Below, piece after piece: positions 38,533 through 47,706 of a stretch of 64,000 nucleotides of DNA. The first letter of the stretch is position 1. Every line of letters starts with the position of its first letter. The translations under genes were made by a program, and so were the position numbers. Below the pieces are notes generated by a model. It was given only the letters and a program-made list of their open reading frames with translations. It had not been told where the DNA came from and did not search any database. The DNA is from Pseudoalteromonas luteoviolacea NCIMB 1942 (GTDB lineage Bacteria > Pseudomonadota > Gammaproteobacteria > Enterobacterales > Alteromonadaceae), in assembly GCF_001625595.1 (NCBI RefSeq), contig NZ_AUXT01000057.1, forward strand, positions 30,891 through 94,890, given 5' to 3'.

Positions 38533-39210
38533 ATGTCATTTTGTCAAAACTGGGATCAACTGTACCGTAGTAATCAACACATGTCCGTGTGGCCCTGGAG
38601 TGAGATTGTCAGTGGCGCGTTACGTAATACCCGTCTGAGAGATGGGGACGCAGCGTTTACTATTTTGGAAGTAGGATGTGGTGCGGGTGCAAACTTCCCA
38701 TTCTTCTTAACTTATTGTCCTAACGTATATGGCATTGATGGTAGTGACTTCATTATCGGTGAACTGAAAAATCGATTCGCAGACATTGCAGATAATTTGT
38801 TTGTGGGCGACTTTACAATGCCCTGGCCCTTTGATACCAAGTTCGACTTAATCGTCGATCGGGGCGCATCAGTGCACAATCCGGCCAGTAGTATTCAGCG
38901 CTATCTGGATCAAGCGTACGCTCAGCTTAAGCCCGGCGGAGTCATACTGATCACAGACTGGTTTAGTACAGAGCATTCTGACTATGCGAAGGCCCCTAAA
39001 TCAGTCGATCAATATACCAAAAATGGCTACACTTGGGGTCCATTTGCTGGTGTCGGCAATGTTAACTTTTTTGATGCTGAGCTTGTCCACCAGCTCGTGT
39101 CTAAGTTTGATATCATATCGCTCAGTCACTCTCAAGCCAGTGAGTATGGCAGTGATGGCGTCCATGCGGCATGGAATATGGTACTGAAAAAGCCTGCCCA
39201 TGAAGAATAA
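38533..39210 (+). CDS. Class I SAM-dependent methyltransferase
   Basis: The 225-residue protein has motif I ILEVGCGAGANFPFF, motif II VYGIDGSDFIIGEL and DLIVDRGASVHNP. Start ATG 38533 has GAAGGA seven bases upstream, which decides against an in-frame ATG at 38479 inside the previous gene. It likely methylates a sugar. It overlaps the following gene by 11 bases. Confidence 0.8.
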   Translation: MSFCQNWDQLYRSNQHMSVWPWSEIVSGALRNTRLRDGDAAFTILEVGCGAGANFPFFLTYCPNVYGIDGSDFIIGELKNRFADIADNLFVGDFTMPWPFDTKFDLIVDRGASVHNPASSIQRYLDQAYAQLKPGGVILITDWFSTEHSDYAKAPKSVDQYTKNGYTWGPFAGVGNVNFFDAELVHQLVSKFDIISLSHSQASEYGSDGVHAAWNMVLKKPAHEE

Positions 39211-40189
39211 GTTTTGCCTTGAGCACTGTGAGCTGGACCAGCATTGGGACAGCTTTATCACGACGTCTCCACATGGTACCCCATTTGTTCATAGCCAGTT
39301 TATTGCTCTATTAGGTGTGAAGTATCACGCCTACTATTGCTGTAAAGGCAAAGAAAAAATTGCCGCGGTGCTGCTCATCGTAGATGAAAGCGAAACTCGC
39401 GTAATCGGCCACCATGATGTGATCCATGATGGCATAGTACATCGTGACATCAGTCACCTCAATCGTGCCCAGGGCAATTCCGAGCAATTCGCCGCACAAG
39501 AGTATATTGCCGGGTACCTCTCGGAGCACTACACTCAAGTGCAACTCAAGTTACACCCAGCTATTAAAGATATTCGTGCTTTTTTGTGGGTCAATTATCA
39601 TAACGATGGCCCCAAGTATGCTGCAACCCCTCGCTATACATCCCTGCTAGAACTGGGCGAGTTTACCTCTGCCATTTCTGCACTTGAACAATCGGACAAT
39701 TATAAAAATAGCTCTGTATCTAGGCGTCAGGAGATCCGCTATGGCATTAAAAAAGCGGTCACAGTGAGTGAGTCGCAAGACTTCGCTTTGTTTGCCAAGT
39801 ACTACGGAATGACCATGGCACGCCAAGGTATAGAAATTGATAGCGCGCAACTCAATGCACTGGCAACGAGAGTCAGTCGTCTGGCACAGCTGGGGCTACT
39901 TTGTATGTATCAGGCACAAAACCGAGACCAGAAAATTGGTAGTTTTGCGACCTACCTGCTCCATAGAGATACGGCTTATTATTTTTATGGTGCAAACAAC
40001 CCAGAAATGCGAGACAGCCACACCGGTACCGCGGTACTCTGGCAGGCTTTCCCATTGCTCGCACAAAAAGGAGTGTCACGATTAGATTTAGAGGGTATTA
40101 ATAGCCCTCAGAGAGGTTGGTTCAAATTGAGCTTTGGTGGCAATATCGAGCAATACTTTCACATTCGACTCACTAAAACCGACGCTTAA
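39200..40189 (+). CDS. FemAB/GNAT-like acyltransferase
   Basis: A 329-residue protein with two weak GNAT-like halves, as in FemAB and BioF2-type enzymes that transfer acyl or aminoacyl groups. Key stretches are VSRRQEIRYGIKKAV, IGSFATYLLHRDTAYYFYGANNPEM and LDLEGINSPQRGWFKLSFGG. The acceptor is unknown; an amino sugar is plausible. A strongly decayed second copy lies just downstream (about 40281-40700). The stop codon falls in the loop of a strong hairpin that closes the plus-strand operon. Confidence 0.7.
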   Translation: MKNKFCLEHCELDQHWDSFITTSPHGTPFVHSQFIALLGVKYHAYYCCKGKEKIAAVLLIVDESETRVIGHHDVIHDGIVHRDISHLNRAQGNSEQFAAQEYIAGYLSEHYTQVQLKLHPAIKDIRAFLWVNYHNDGPKYAATPRYTSLLELGEFTSAISALEQSDNYKNSSVSRRQEIRYGIKKAVTVSESQDFALFAKYYGMTMARQGIEIDSAQLNALATRVSRLAQLGLLCMYQAQNRDQKIGSFATYLLHRDTAYYFYGANNPEMRDSHTGTAVLWQAFPLLAQKGVSRLDLEGINSPQRGWFKLSFGGNIEQYFHIRLTKTDA

Positions 40190-40200
40190 TTAGCGTCGGT
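40178..40200 (+). terminator. Terminator of the plus-strand sugar operon
   Basis: ACCGACGCT and AGCGTCGGT form a perfect 9-pair GC-rich stem with a five-base loop. The stop codon of the FemAB-like gene is in the loop. The T tract after it is poor, so it may need Rho or act only partly. Confidence 0.6.
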
Positions 40201-40280
40201 TGCATTCGTAATCGATTCGTCTCCATTTACAACGATGTTATCAACACAATTTACCAGTGCTGCATCGTTTTGCTGATTAA

Positions 40281-40700
40281 CAGCTCATCATCAAGTTCAC
40301 TATACAAAAACGCTATCTTGTTAATTATCATCCTATAACGAACTTTTCAGTACCATGCCCACAAAGTTATTTATTGATTTCTGAATTAAAAGGTGAGCTT
40401 ATTACCATAGAAAACAGCCAAAACTATTTAAATAGCTCAGTAACAAGAAATCAATTATAGTATTCCACAAGGCGGTGTTACAGCACAATTTAACCAATCT
40501 GATACGTTTACACAGTATTATTCTCTCACTATGACAAGGGCAAGAAATCTACATTGGCTAGTTTTAAATTAAGCAGCCTAGCTACAAATAAAAATGGCGA
40601 AATCGGAAGCTTTAGCTAGGTGAGGTATAAAAAATCGACTTAGAGGGTATAAATAACCCCTAAGAGGTTAGTTTAAGCTAAGCTAGCGGCATGCCAGAAT
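40281..40700 (+). pseudogene. Decayed copy of the FemAB-like acyltransferase gene
   Basis: Translating pieces of all three plus frames gives a collinear match to residues about 110-315 of the intact gene just upstream. KRYLVNYHP corresponds to RAFLWVNYHN, ENSQNYLNSSVTRNQ to EQSDNYKNSSVSRRQ, FTQYYSLTMTRARN to FAKYYGMTMARQGI, TNKNGEIGSF to QNRDQKIGSF and IDLEGINNP to LDLEGINSP. Stops and frameshifts interrupt it, and the start and several middle parts are missing. The two copies differ too much for a recent duplication. It fills most of the 539-base gap between convergent operons; 40201-40280 shows nothing else. Confidence 0.85.
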
Positions 40701-40728
40701 CACGGTCATGAGTCTGGCTTCACATCCA

Positions 40729-42093
40729 TTAATGCTCATTAATAGAGTTATACGCATCAATCAAAACATCTGCCTGACGCCAACACTTACCACTATATCG
40801 GCCCGAAACAATCAAATTATCTACACTTTTATCCAATAACTCAAAATTGTGCAAATTGACATCTTTGAACTCTTTCGTCGGAACGGGGAAAGTATTGTTA
40901 ATGACCTGTGTTTGAGAACTTATCAACTGTGCGTTTCCATCAACGATAGACATTGCTTTGAGCTGCGCAACTATATCTTCAAGTGAGTAAGAGGACACTT
41001 CGTCAGGTGAGCACAATATCTCTGCTGACAAATGGTAATGAGATACACTTTTATCCAAATTAGGGTATAAAGTCAGTCTAAAAATATCGGTGCTACTGTC
41101 CCAAACCCAAAGATAATGTGACTTTTGATTAGTCAGAGGTTTATCAAAGTTTAGGTGAAATATAACCGCTGTTCTTAATTCCATTTGACCTTGTTGTGAC
41201 TCTATCCCCAGCGCATCCAGCGCAATGAACGGCGGCGCACTCCAAAACAGCAGATCGCATGAGAGTACTCTGTCCGAAGCCAGTTCAATATGGGTGATTT
41301 GCGTACCCGAACGAACTATCTTTTTAACTCGCTCGGATGTAATTACTTCGACGCCAGCTTTTTCAACTTGAGCAAGTAACTCTTGAACCCAATGACCAAT
41401 GCCTTCCCCATTATTCGGATAAAAGTATTTCACATCAGGTAATTTGTCACGCTCTTTCCTCGCTAAAAAATCCTGCTCGGTTTGATATCCCAATTTACTG
41501 TCAAACGCTGGGAGCTCTTTAAGCTGAGCAGCAACATCAGCAGGTAATGCCAAGATACGCGTAAAGCCAAAAAGACCAGCTTCCATAGTCAGTCCACGAA
41601 TATCGGTTAACTTGCCATAAAGCTTTTGCAAGATAGGCACTACAATGCTGTGTGTAAACACTACACCCAAAGAATTGATGCAATGGTCATAAATAAATTG
41701 CTCTGATGGCTGGTCAGTTAAATTAATCAACTCACCACACCCTTGAGAGTAAACCGTTGGCTCTAATTTCTGAGCATTTGGAAAGGGACTTGTTAAATCC
41801 CAGCTTCCGGCAAAATAATTACCCGACTCAAGTTTTTCAATTGTATTCCACTGTGATTTATCGTCTACATGACCAAATAATATTTGGTCAAGCTCTTCGA
41901 TACCCGTTGCGTTAGGTATATGTGAACCCATATCATACGCAGCACCCTCGCTATCCTTTATTGAGCAAAACAGCCCGCCTATACGCTCTGCTTGTTCAAT
42001 CAAAACAACGTTATACCCTCTCTTTTTTAGCAACAGAGAGGACACTAAACCACAGACTCCACCACCAACTATTACCGCGTTTTGATTTAACAT
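40729..42093 (-). CDS. FAD-dependent oxidoreductase (amine oxidase / UDP-galactopyranose mutase-like)
   Basis: A 454-residue flavoprotein. The N-terminal dinucleotide-binding motif is AVIVGGGVCGLVSSLLLKKRG with the acidic end of the second strand in VVLIEQAERIGG. MGSHIPNATG and a C-terminal LIVSGRYSGKCWRQADVLIDAY fit the second FAD contact of the amine oxidase/protoporphyrinogen oxidase group. The substrate is unknown. AGGAG precedes ATG 42093. It is the last gene of the minus-strand run that includes fliD, fliS and maf. Confidence 0.78.
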   Translation of the reverse strand: MLNQNAVIVGGGVCGLVSSLLLKKRGYNVVLIEQAERIGGLFCSIKDSEGAAYDMGSHIPNATGIEELDQILFGHVDDKSQWNTIEKLESGNYFAGSWDLTSPFPNAQKLEPTVYSQGCGELINLTDQPSEQFIYDHCINSLGVVFTHSIVVPILQKLYGKLTDIRGLTMEAGLFGFTRILALPADVAAQLKELPAFDSKLGYQTEQDFLARKERDKLPDVKYFYPNNGEGIGHWVQELLAQVEKAGVEVITSERVKKIVRSGTQITHIELASDRVLSCDLLFWSAPPFIALDALGIESQQGQMELRTAVIFHLNFDKPLTNQKSHYLWVWDSSTDIFRLTLYPNLDKSVSHYHLSAEILCSPDEVSSYSLEDIVAQLKAMSIVDGNAQLISSQTQVINNTFPVPTKEFKDVNLHNFELLDKSVDNLIVSGRYSGKCWRQADVLIDAYNSINEH

Positions 42094-42113
42094 GACAACT
42101 CCTACACTGCTTT

Positions 42114-43430
42114 TTACGATTTAATCATCTTCAAGAGCGCTTGTTCTTCCAACTTGTGAATAGCTGTAGCCATATCACCGACAGATACCCCTAGCTTTTT
42201 CGCAATATCAATGGTGTCATGTTCACCATCACCGTAATTAAGTAGCATCTTTATTTGGTTTAGCTCATCCACCTGCTTTTTTCTTTCTTCACTAAAAAAG
42301 CTAAGTGTCGGATATAATCCACGATCACCAAGTTGTGGCTCACCATAAGGATACTGGTTTTCAAACACAGCCGTTTGTTCCATCTCAAGGAAAATTCGCT
42401 CTAGTTTATCAATGCTATCTAGCAGTGATTCAATACCCATATATTCTTTATCGTCCAAAGACGTATGATATTGAGAGTAACCATCATGAAAACTGCGACT
42501 TACGCAGCAAACAGGTAACTGGAAACCCGGAGAGTTATACTGCCTTTCATCAGATCCAGATAAAGGTGAGAAAGCGATATTGCGATGGCCATGCCCATGA
42601 TCATTGAGGTGATACAGTAATTTGTCTAATAGACCACTATCATTGCGGCTGTGTTTGAAGGTTAACTCTTCCTGTTTGCCTCCTACACAGTTAATCACCA
42701 AGCCTGCGACCATATTCTTCGAGAAATTCTTGTGCTCTAAATGTAACAGGCCAAGACTGCCGATTGTTTCTGGGTGAAGTGCGAATCGATAAGTATAACG
42801 CCTGTTTCGCCATTTTTTAATACGGTGATACAACCCGAGCAATACAAGTGGACCGCTGAGCTCGTTGTTAGCCATAGATGGATGGCAAAGATATGAACTT
42901 AATAAAATCTCTTGTTCACTTTCACCTCGTAATACAGATTGCGCTATGTCTAACTGACCGTCAACAAATTCACTTTTAATTACCGCTTTGTAGCTGCCTT
43001 GAGGTAGCTTATCTCGTTCAGCTTGTGCTATACAAAACCCCCAACGACGTTTGTAATAACTGGTGACATAAGGGATAGCTGTGGGCTGCTCCGGCAAACT
43101 ATACAAATGATTTTGCAATTCATCCAAATTCAGCGTTTTGTCCACCGCCTCAGAGTAATTTACTACCTCAAGATTCAAGCGGTGCATATCAGCCACTCGC
43201 TCTCCATCAGGCGATTCTAAGTACGCTTCCGTACAATGCCACTCTTGTGGTACCTGCCAGTCAAAAATCTGAGTGCCCGTTTTTATTGAGCTGATTTCTA
43301 ATGGCATGTACTGTTTAAAAATATCGTAGCTCTGCCTTAGACCAGGTCCTGTGACAGAGCGTAATATGGGAAATAACTTGTCATACAAATCACTATAAAA
43401 TTGCTCAGTTTCAGTATAAGTTTGAGTCAC
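42114..43430 (-). CDS. Aminopeptidase-like protein of the DUF2172/DUF4910 type
   Basis: A 438-residue protein resembling M28-type zinc peptidases found in sugar and polyketide clusters. It shows LLSSYLCHPSMANNELSGP with candidate metal ligands, RFALHPETIGSLGLL, and FSPLSGSDERQYNSPG. The C-terminal 70 residues form a winged-helix-like tail (IDIAKKLGVSVGDMATAIHKLEEQ). Start is GTG 43430 with AGGAAAGGA upstream, two bases after the maf stop. What it cuts is unknown; deacylating an amino sugar or trimming a glycan are options. Coupling to maf suggests a role in flagellin glycosylation. Confidence 0.78.
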   Translation of the reverse strand: MTQTYTETEQFYSDLYDKLFPILRSVTGPGLRQSYDIFKQYMPLEISSIKTGTQIFDWQVPQEWHCTEAYLESPDGERVADMHRLNLEVVNYSEAVDKTLNLDELQNHLYSLPEQPTAIPYVTSYYKRRWGFCIAQAERDKLPQGSYKAVIKSEFVDGQLDIAQSVLRGESEQEILLSSYLCHPSMANNELSGPLVLLGLYHRIKKWRNRRYTYRFALHPETIGSLGLLHLEHKNFSKNMVAGLVINCVGGKQEELTFKHSRNDSGLLDKLLYHLNDHGHGHRNIAFSPLSGSDERQYNSPGFQLPVCCVSRSFHDGYSQYHTSLDDKEYMGIESLLDSIDKLERIFLEMEQTAVFENQYPYGEPQLGDRGLYPTLSFFSEERKKQVDELNQIKMLLNYGDGEHDTIDIAKKLGVSVGDMATAIHKLEEQALLKMIKS

Positions 43431-43432
43431 TT

Positions 43433-45517
43433 TTAGTCCTTTCCTAAGTCACACTTTTCGCGATAGTTATCTTTATAGAAATCTTTCATTTCAGATACAT
43501 AGCCTTGCCACAAGTCATTAAGTTTTTGGTAGCTCTGAAGCGTAAAATCTTCATCTTTATACGTATACAAGAGCGTTAGCATGGGGCAGTGATAGTACAA
43601 AAGTGCACCCTTTATCATGTGAAATAAGTGATTTAACGCTGTATTTTTAAATGAATAAACATACCTAGCTTGTCGCATTAACAATTCTGACGCTTCTACC
43701 CTGCTTTTTACTGGCTGCTTTGCAAGACTTAAGATATGGTCACAAATTTCATTAAACCCTTTTACCCCAACTAACTCATCATTAATTTTATCTACGTTAA
43801 AAGGTGTGAAAAAGTCGGCTTTTAGAGACTCTATCTGCGCAGATTTATCCGCTTTGGTTGGTAGAGGTAGGAGCTCTTCGGCAGGGATTTCATAAGCTCC
43901 CGTCAACTTTGCCCCATTACCCACATTGTAAACTGTTCTTTTTGGATAGTAATCAATAACGCTTTCTAGCTGGCTGTGCGCCATCATAAATAAATCGTTA
44001 GTCTCAACTTGCCCTCCAAAGTTAGCTGGCAAGTATTTACCATCCATCTTCAAACAGAGCATGCCCTCTTCATCTTCATCATCTTGATCCTTCTTATAAA
44101 TGCTGTCCTTACTATGGTGTTCACCTGTCAATAAATTGCCATTATCGATACCAAATAAGTATATGTTTTTAAAACCGGCATACAGTGCAAAAGACAAAGC
44201 AGCATTTGCCACTACAGGATTGCAATATGGGATAAGCGGGATCCCTTTACCAAGCTCTGTGTGGCCCAATATTTCGAGTAAAAACGTGCCCGCCTCACTA
44301 CCTTTACCAGCAATGCCTGCCCACTTGTAGCGTCCGATGTTGTCTGGGTAAAGCGTATTTAGTCCAATCAAGTTTGTTTTTTTATAGACTTCTTCAGGCA
44401 CAATGTCCCCAAAGATTTTATAATTTGAATAAGGCCGTTCAACAAGGATATGGAAGTCGACTTCTATTCCTTTGTTATACAAGGTCGCAATAGATGTACC
44501 TGCTGCAAGCAAAATGGCATTTTGCTTATTCGCTTTGATAAACGCTTCTGCTTCATCCAATGACGGGCCATTACCCAATATAAAAACCGGTGTTGACAGG
44601 TCTATCCCTGTACTTTGATTACCTGTCAAAATAGGGGCATTTTTCTCTACTAGGTGGATACTGTGAGAGAGCCCAGTGATAGCATCATTAAAGAAGCCGT
44701 GCCCGAATTGGAATTTAAAGTATTCACGTGACCACTGCTGAATGAGCTGTACAACTTCAGATTGAGGCGTATGTTGATAACAAAAACTACGCACTAAAGA
44801 GAATGCGCCTATTCTTTCGACTAGCACTTCCAGATCTTTTATAAAAGTATTGGTGTCAGCACCGAGCTGGAAGAACATGTTTCCACCACGTTCGTCTACT
44901 TGCTCAATAAGCTCATACCAGTCGGTACAAAATAAACTGGCAAAGAAAATTTCTAAATCTGGCTCTACAAGGAAGATGTACTCAAAATTTACTCGGTTAA
45001 ATAGGATCTCTAAATGATAGCCAAGCCCGATACCAAATATAATCCCAGTTGGAAAGTGCGCAGGTAAGGAGCCCAACTGCGGTTCTTTTTCTTCTTGAAT
45101 TTGTTCCATTGACTCCGATAACGATCTCATATATCGCACATGAATTCGCTCGTCATCTTCGTTGGTTTCATAGGAGGTATAATCCGTTGCGCAATATACA
45201 GGCTTTTTGATATTCAGCTCTACTTGGGCTTCACTTTGAGCAATTGGGTCGTCACTATAAAGCGGCGCACCGCAGTCTTTTGGTACAAAGTTACCATGAC
45301 CTGATTTAGTTACGTGTATACAAAAGTCATCACGTACAGAAAATTCACTAAAGCTTTTTGCGATATCAGGGTAATACTTTTCAAAGCAGGCGATATTTTT
45401 GGCAAACCGTTCATTAGCTTGCTCTGCAAAGATGGCTTCTCTTTTCTGGTGTTCTAAGGATTCAGATAACTTATCATCTAAAGATTGGATTTGTTGTTCG
45501 ATCGATTTTTCATTCAT
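43433..45517 (-). CDS. Motility-associated factor glycosyltransferase (Maf)
   Basis: Maf proteins put pseudaminic or legionaminic acid on flagellin serines and threonines. The 694-residue protein has a long N-terminal domain, then the central MAF_flag10/DUF115 domain at about residues 245-450. The signature there is PVFILGNGPSLDEAEAFI, LLAAGTSIATLYNKGIEVDFHILVE split over about 30 residues, and YLFGIDNGNL. The C-terminus is helical. It lies 11 bases after fliT, downstream of fliD and fliS. The flagellins 3 kb away are the presumed acceptors and the pse genes the donor pathway. Confidence 0.9.
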   Translation of the reverse strand: MNEKSIEQQIQSLDDKLSESLEHQKREAIFAEQANERFAKNIACFEKYYPDIAKSFSEFSVRDDFCIHVTKSGHGNFVPKDCGAPLYSDDPIAQSEAQVELNIKKPVYCATDYTSYETNEDDERIHVRYMRSLSESMEQIQEEKEPQLGSLPAHFPTGIIFGIGLGYHLEILFNRVNFEYIFLVEPDLEIFFASLFCTDWYELIEQVDERGGNMFFQLGADTNTFIKDLEVLVERIGAFSLVRSFCYQHTPQSEVVQLIQQWSREYFKFQFGHGFFNDAITGLSHSIHLVEKNAPILTGNQSTGIDLSTPVFILGNGPSLDEAEAFIKANKQNAILLAAGTSIATLYNKGIEVDFHILVERPYSNYKIFGDIVPEEVYKKTNLIGLNTLYPDNIGRYKWAGIAGKGSEAGTFLLEILGHTELGKGIPLIPYCNPVVANAALSFALYAGFKNIYLFGIDNGNLLTGEHHSKDSIYKKDQDDEDEEGMLCLKMDGKYLPANFGGQVETNDLFMMAHSQLESVIDYYPKRTVYNVGNGAKLTGAYEIPAEELLPLPTKADKSAQIESLKADFFTPFNVDKINDELVGVKGFNEICDHILSLAKQPVKSRVEASELLMRQARYVYSFKNTALNHLFHMIKGALLYYHCPMLTLLYTYKDEDFTLQSYQKLNDLWQGYVSEMKDFYKDNYREKCDLGKD

Positions 45518-45528
45518 AAATGTTCTGG

Positions 45529-45843
45529 CTACTGCATGCCTTTATAAGCATTTATTTTTTTCTTGTTGGATAAGTGTTTACCAAGCTTTTGGGATACGTC
45601 TGCTTTTTGACTGCCAAGCAAGTCACTCAACTCACCTATCTTGTCATAAAAGTGCGTAAGCATAGAAACCTGAGTGTCAGAAAGCTCAATGTCTTGATTA
45701 GCGAATAGCTGCTTTATACACTCGTCCATTTTTTTCACTTCTCCCTGAGCATCTTCCAGCTTTCCATTGTGACAATACACTTCAAGCTGGTCTAAATATG
45801 AGCCTATAACATCTATATTAGCCGACATTCGCATCTGTGCCAT
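45529..45843 (-). CDS. FliT/FlaI-like flagellar chaperone
   Basis: A small helical, charged protein of 104 residues after fliS, where Vibrio has flaI and enterics have fliT. Sequence identity to FliT is not obvious; the call rests on length, helical heptads (YLDQLEVYCHNGKLEDAQ, HFYDKIGELSDLL) and position. It starts inside the end of fliS by 26 bases, with AGGG four bases before ATG 45843; in-frame ATGs at 45834 and 45828 are alternatives. It is likely a FliD chaperone. Confidence 0.6.
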   Translation of the reverse strand: MAQMRMSANIDVIGSYLDQLEVYCHNGKLEDAQGEVKKMDECIKQLFANQDIELSDTQVSMLTHFYDKIGELSDLLGSQKADVSQKLGKHLSNKKKINAYKGMQ

Positions 45844-46246
45844 TTTGCCCTAACGTTTTTTCTCTCACATCATAAGGAATGGCATCCCAAGCAGATTTTA
45901 TTTCTTTCAATAAGTTAGAGACTTCATCAATAATAGCAGGGTCATTTTGCAAACTGGCATCTAGTAATCTATCTAGCATGTAAGAATACAGAGCATACAA
46001 ATTTTCTGTTACCTCACCGCCCACTTCAAAATCGAGACAATCTCTCAATGCGTTAATAATCGCAGAAGACTTTGAAATATGTTCAGATTTAGCTTCTAAA
46101 TGCTTTTTCTCAATCGCAACCTTGGCAAGCACCATTTTTTCGATTGCACCCGCCATCAGCATTTGAATTACTTCGTATCTATCAGCACCTGCAACTCGGG
46201 TTTTAAGTGCCTCACGCTGATAGTTTTTTACTCTTGCGTTATACAT
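45818..46246 (-). CDS. fliS: Flagellin export chaperone FliS
   Basis: FliS binds the C-terminus of flagellin and keeps it unpolymerised before export. The 142-residue four-helix protein has the typical start YNARVKNYQREALKTRV, ADRYEVIQMLMAGAIEKM, and the ALYSYMLDRLLDA helix. It follows fliD by 17 bases. Length is usual. Confidence 0.93.
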   Translation of the reverse strand: MYNARVKNYQREALKTRVAGADRYEVIQMLMAGAIEKMVLAKVAIEKKHLEAKSEHISKSSAIINALRDCLDFEVGGEVTENLYALYSYMLDRLLDASLQNDPAIIDEVSNLLKEIKSAWDAIPYDVREKTLGQNGTDANVG

Positions 46247-46263
46247 AACGGCTCCTTAGTGTG

Positions 46264-47685
46264 TTATTTCTTGGTAAATCCTGGCAGGTTTGCAAGCTGC
46301 GCGCCTAAATAGTTTTGTGTTTGCTGCATTTGCGCAATTAAAACATCCAGACCAGCATACTGCTTCCTTAACCTTTCTTCCAAAGATTGCATTCTATATT
46401 CATGGTTTACCACATCATCCTCTAAGTCTTTAATTTGACCGTTGAGGCTATCTTCCCTTTGTTTTAGTAAACCACCTGAATCTACATAGTTACCAAGTAA
46501 CGATTCGAGTTCTTTGGCAACACCATTAGGTCCTGCAAAGGCTGTGCCAATATCATCATAGTTTGAGTCCATGGCATCATTTAAGCTACGCACTAGCGAT
46601 GACTTTTCAAGGTAGCCTTCATCATCTATTCCTAAACCTATATCGAAAATCGAACTAAATGGTCCTGCATCAGTAAGCGGCTTAGACAAAGCCGTTACCA
46701 ATTGATCATCCAAGCTACGCATAGACGAGTCACCATTAAGCGGTTTTCCGATTCTTGTTTGAAAACCGATTTGACCTATTAGTGCATTATAGTTCGAAAT
46801 AAACTCATCTATTAACGTATTTACCGACTCTCTATCGTAGTCAATATTAAGCTTAGCTGTTTCATACTGAGATGTAGTCGCATCTTGTACACTGAGTGCT
46901 TTTGCTGTGATGGTCATATCTTGCACAGCATCTTTAAATGTATTAGTTGCGCTGGTCACTTCCAGGCCATCCACAGTTATCTTCGCATTTTGCGCTTTGT
47001 CTTCTGTCGCAATGCGCATGCCGCCTGTAGGATTAGTTGACGCGTCATAGGTTTCTATCGCGTCTAGCTCGGAGGTGTCACTGGTAATGACCAAGTCATT
47101 GCCATCACCTGTTTCATTTGAGGTTAATACCAACTTACTGCCGATAGCAGCGTCACCTGTATTTACGATGTTTGCTGTTACGCCAAAGTTAGTATCGCTT
47201 GCATTGATGGCATCACGTAATTCACTTAACGTCATACCCGCTGTTACCGTTAAATCGAAAGACTTCGAACCTGCGGCAAAAGACAGAGTTCCCCCTGATG
47301 CGCTCACAACGGCATCACTTGAGGCAAACGCGTTATCTGCGCTTACAGCCCGGCTACCCTGTGCCAATTGCGTTACCGCTATATCAAAATCACCTACAGA
47401 AATTTTTGACGTAGGAGTCACGCTGATGATGTCACCGCTACTCGGCTGCGTTATGTTTGCAACCCGTTTGTTGAAATTATCCAGATCTGCCAATTTCTCG
47501 ACAGTATCGTTAAGCTTGGAGATAGCAGATTTCACTTCGCCAACAGCCGATAGTTCAACTTTTAGCGCTTCATCTTTTTTCGCGAACTGTTGCATCTTGG
47601 GCACATTTTCAGCATCTACAGACGCCGTAATGATACTCTCAAGATTCAACCCTGAACCTACGCCCGCTGACGTAATAAGTGGCAT
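46264..47685 (-). CDS. fliD: Flagellar filament cap protein FliD
   Basis: FliD caps the filament and helps flagellin fold into place. The 473-residue protein has the N-terminal SAGVGSGLNLESIITASVDAE, the FliD_N domain to about 110, a variable middle, and a C-terminal coiled region (MQSLEERLRKQYAGLDVLIAQMQQTQNYLGAQL). GGAGGT is placed just before ATG 47685. It is the second gene after flaG. Confidence 0.95.
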   Translation of the reverse strand: MPLITSAGVGSGLNLESIITASVDAENVPKMQQFAKKDEALKVELSAVGEVKSAISKLNDTVEKLADLDNFNKRVANITQPSSGDIISVTPTSKISVGDFDIAVTQLAQGSRAVSADNAFASSDAVVSASGGTLSFAAGSKSFDLTVTAGMTLSELRDAINASDTNFGVTANIVNTGDAAIGSKLVLTSNETGDGNDLVITSDTSELDAIETYDASTNPTGGMRIATEDKAQNAKITVDGLEVTSATNTFKDAVQDMTITAKALSVQDATTSQYETAKLNIDYDRESVNTLIDEFISNYNALIGQIGFQTRIGKPLNGDSSMRSLDDQLVTALSKPLTDAGPFSSIFDIGLGIDDEGYLEKSSLVRSLNDAMDSNYDDIGTAFAGPNGVAKELESLLGNYVDSGGLLKQREDSLNGQIKDLEDDVVNHEYRMQSLEERLRKQYAGLDVLIAQMQQTQNYLGAQLANLPGFTKK

Positions 47686-47706
47686 TTTGCTACCTCCAAC
47701 TAATTA

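Noticed and set aside
40693..40718. GCCAGA/TCTGGC repeat as terminator of the minus-strand maf operon.
   Set aside because: Six pairs with a 14-base loop and no T tract; it also overlaps the end of the pseudogene.
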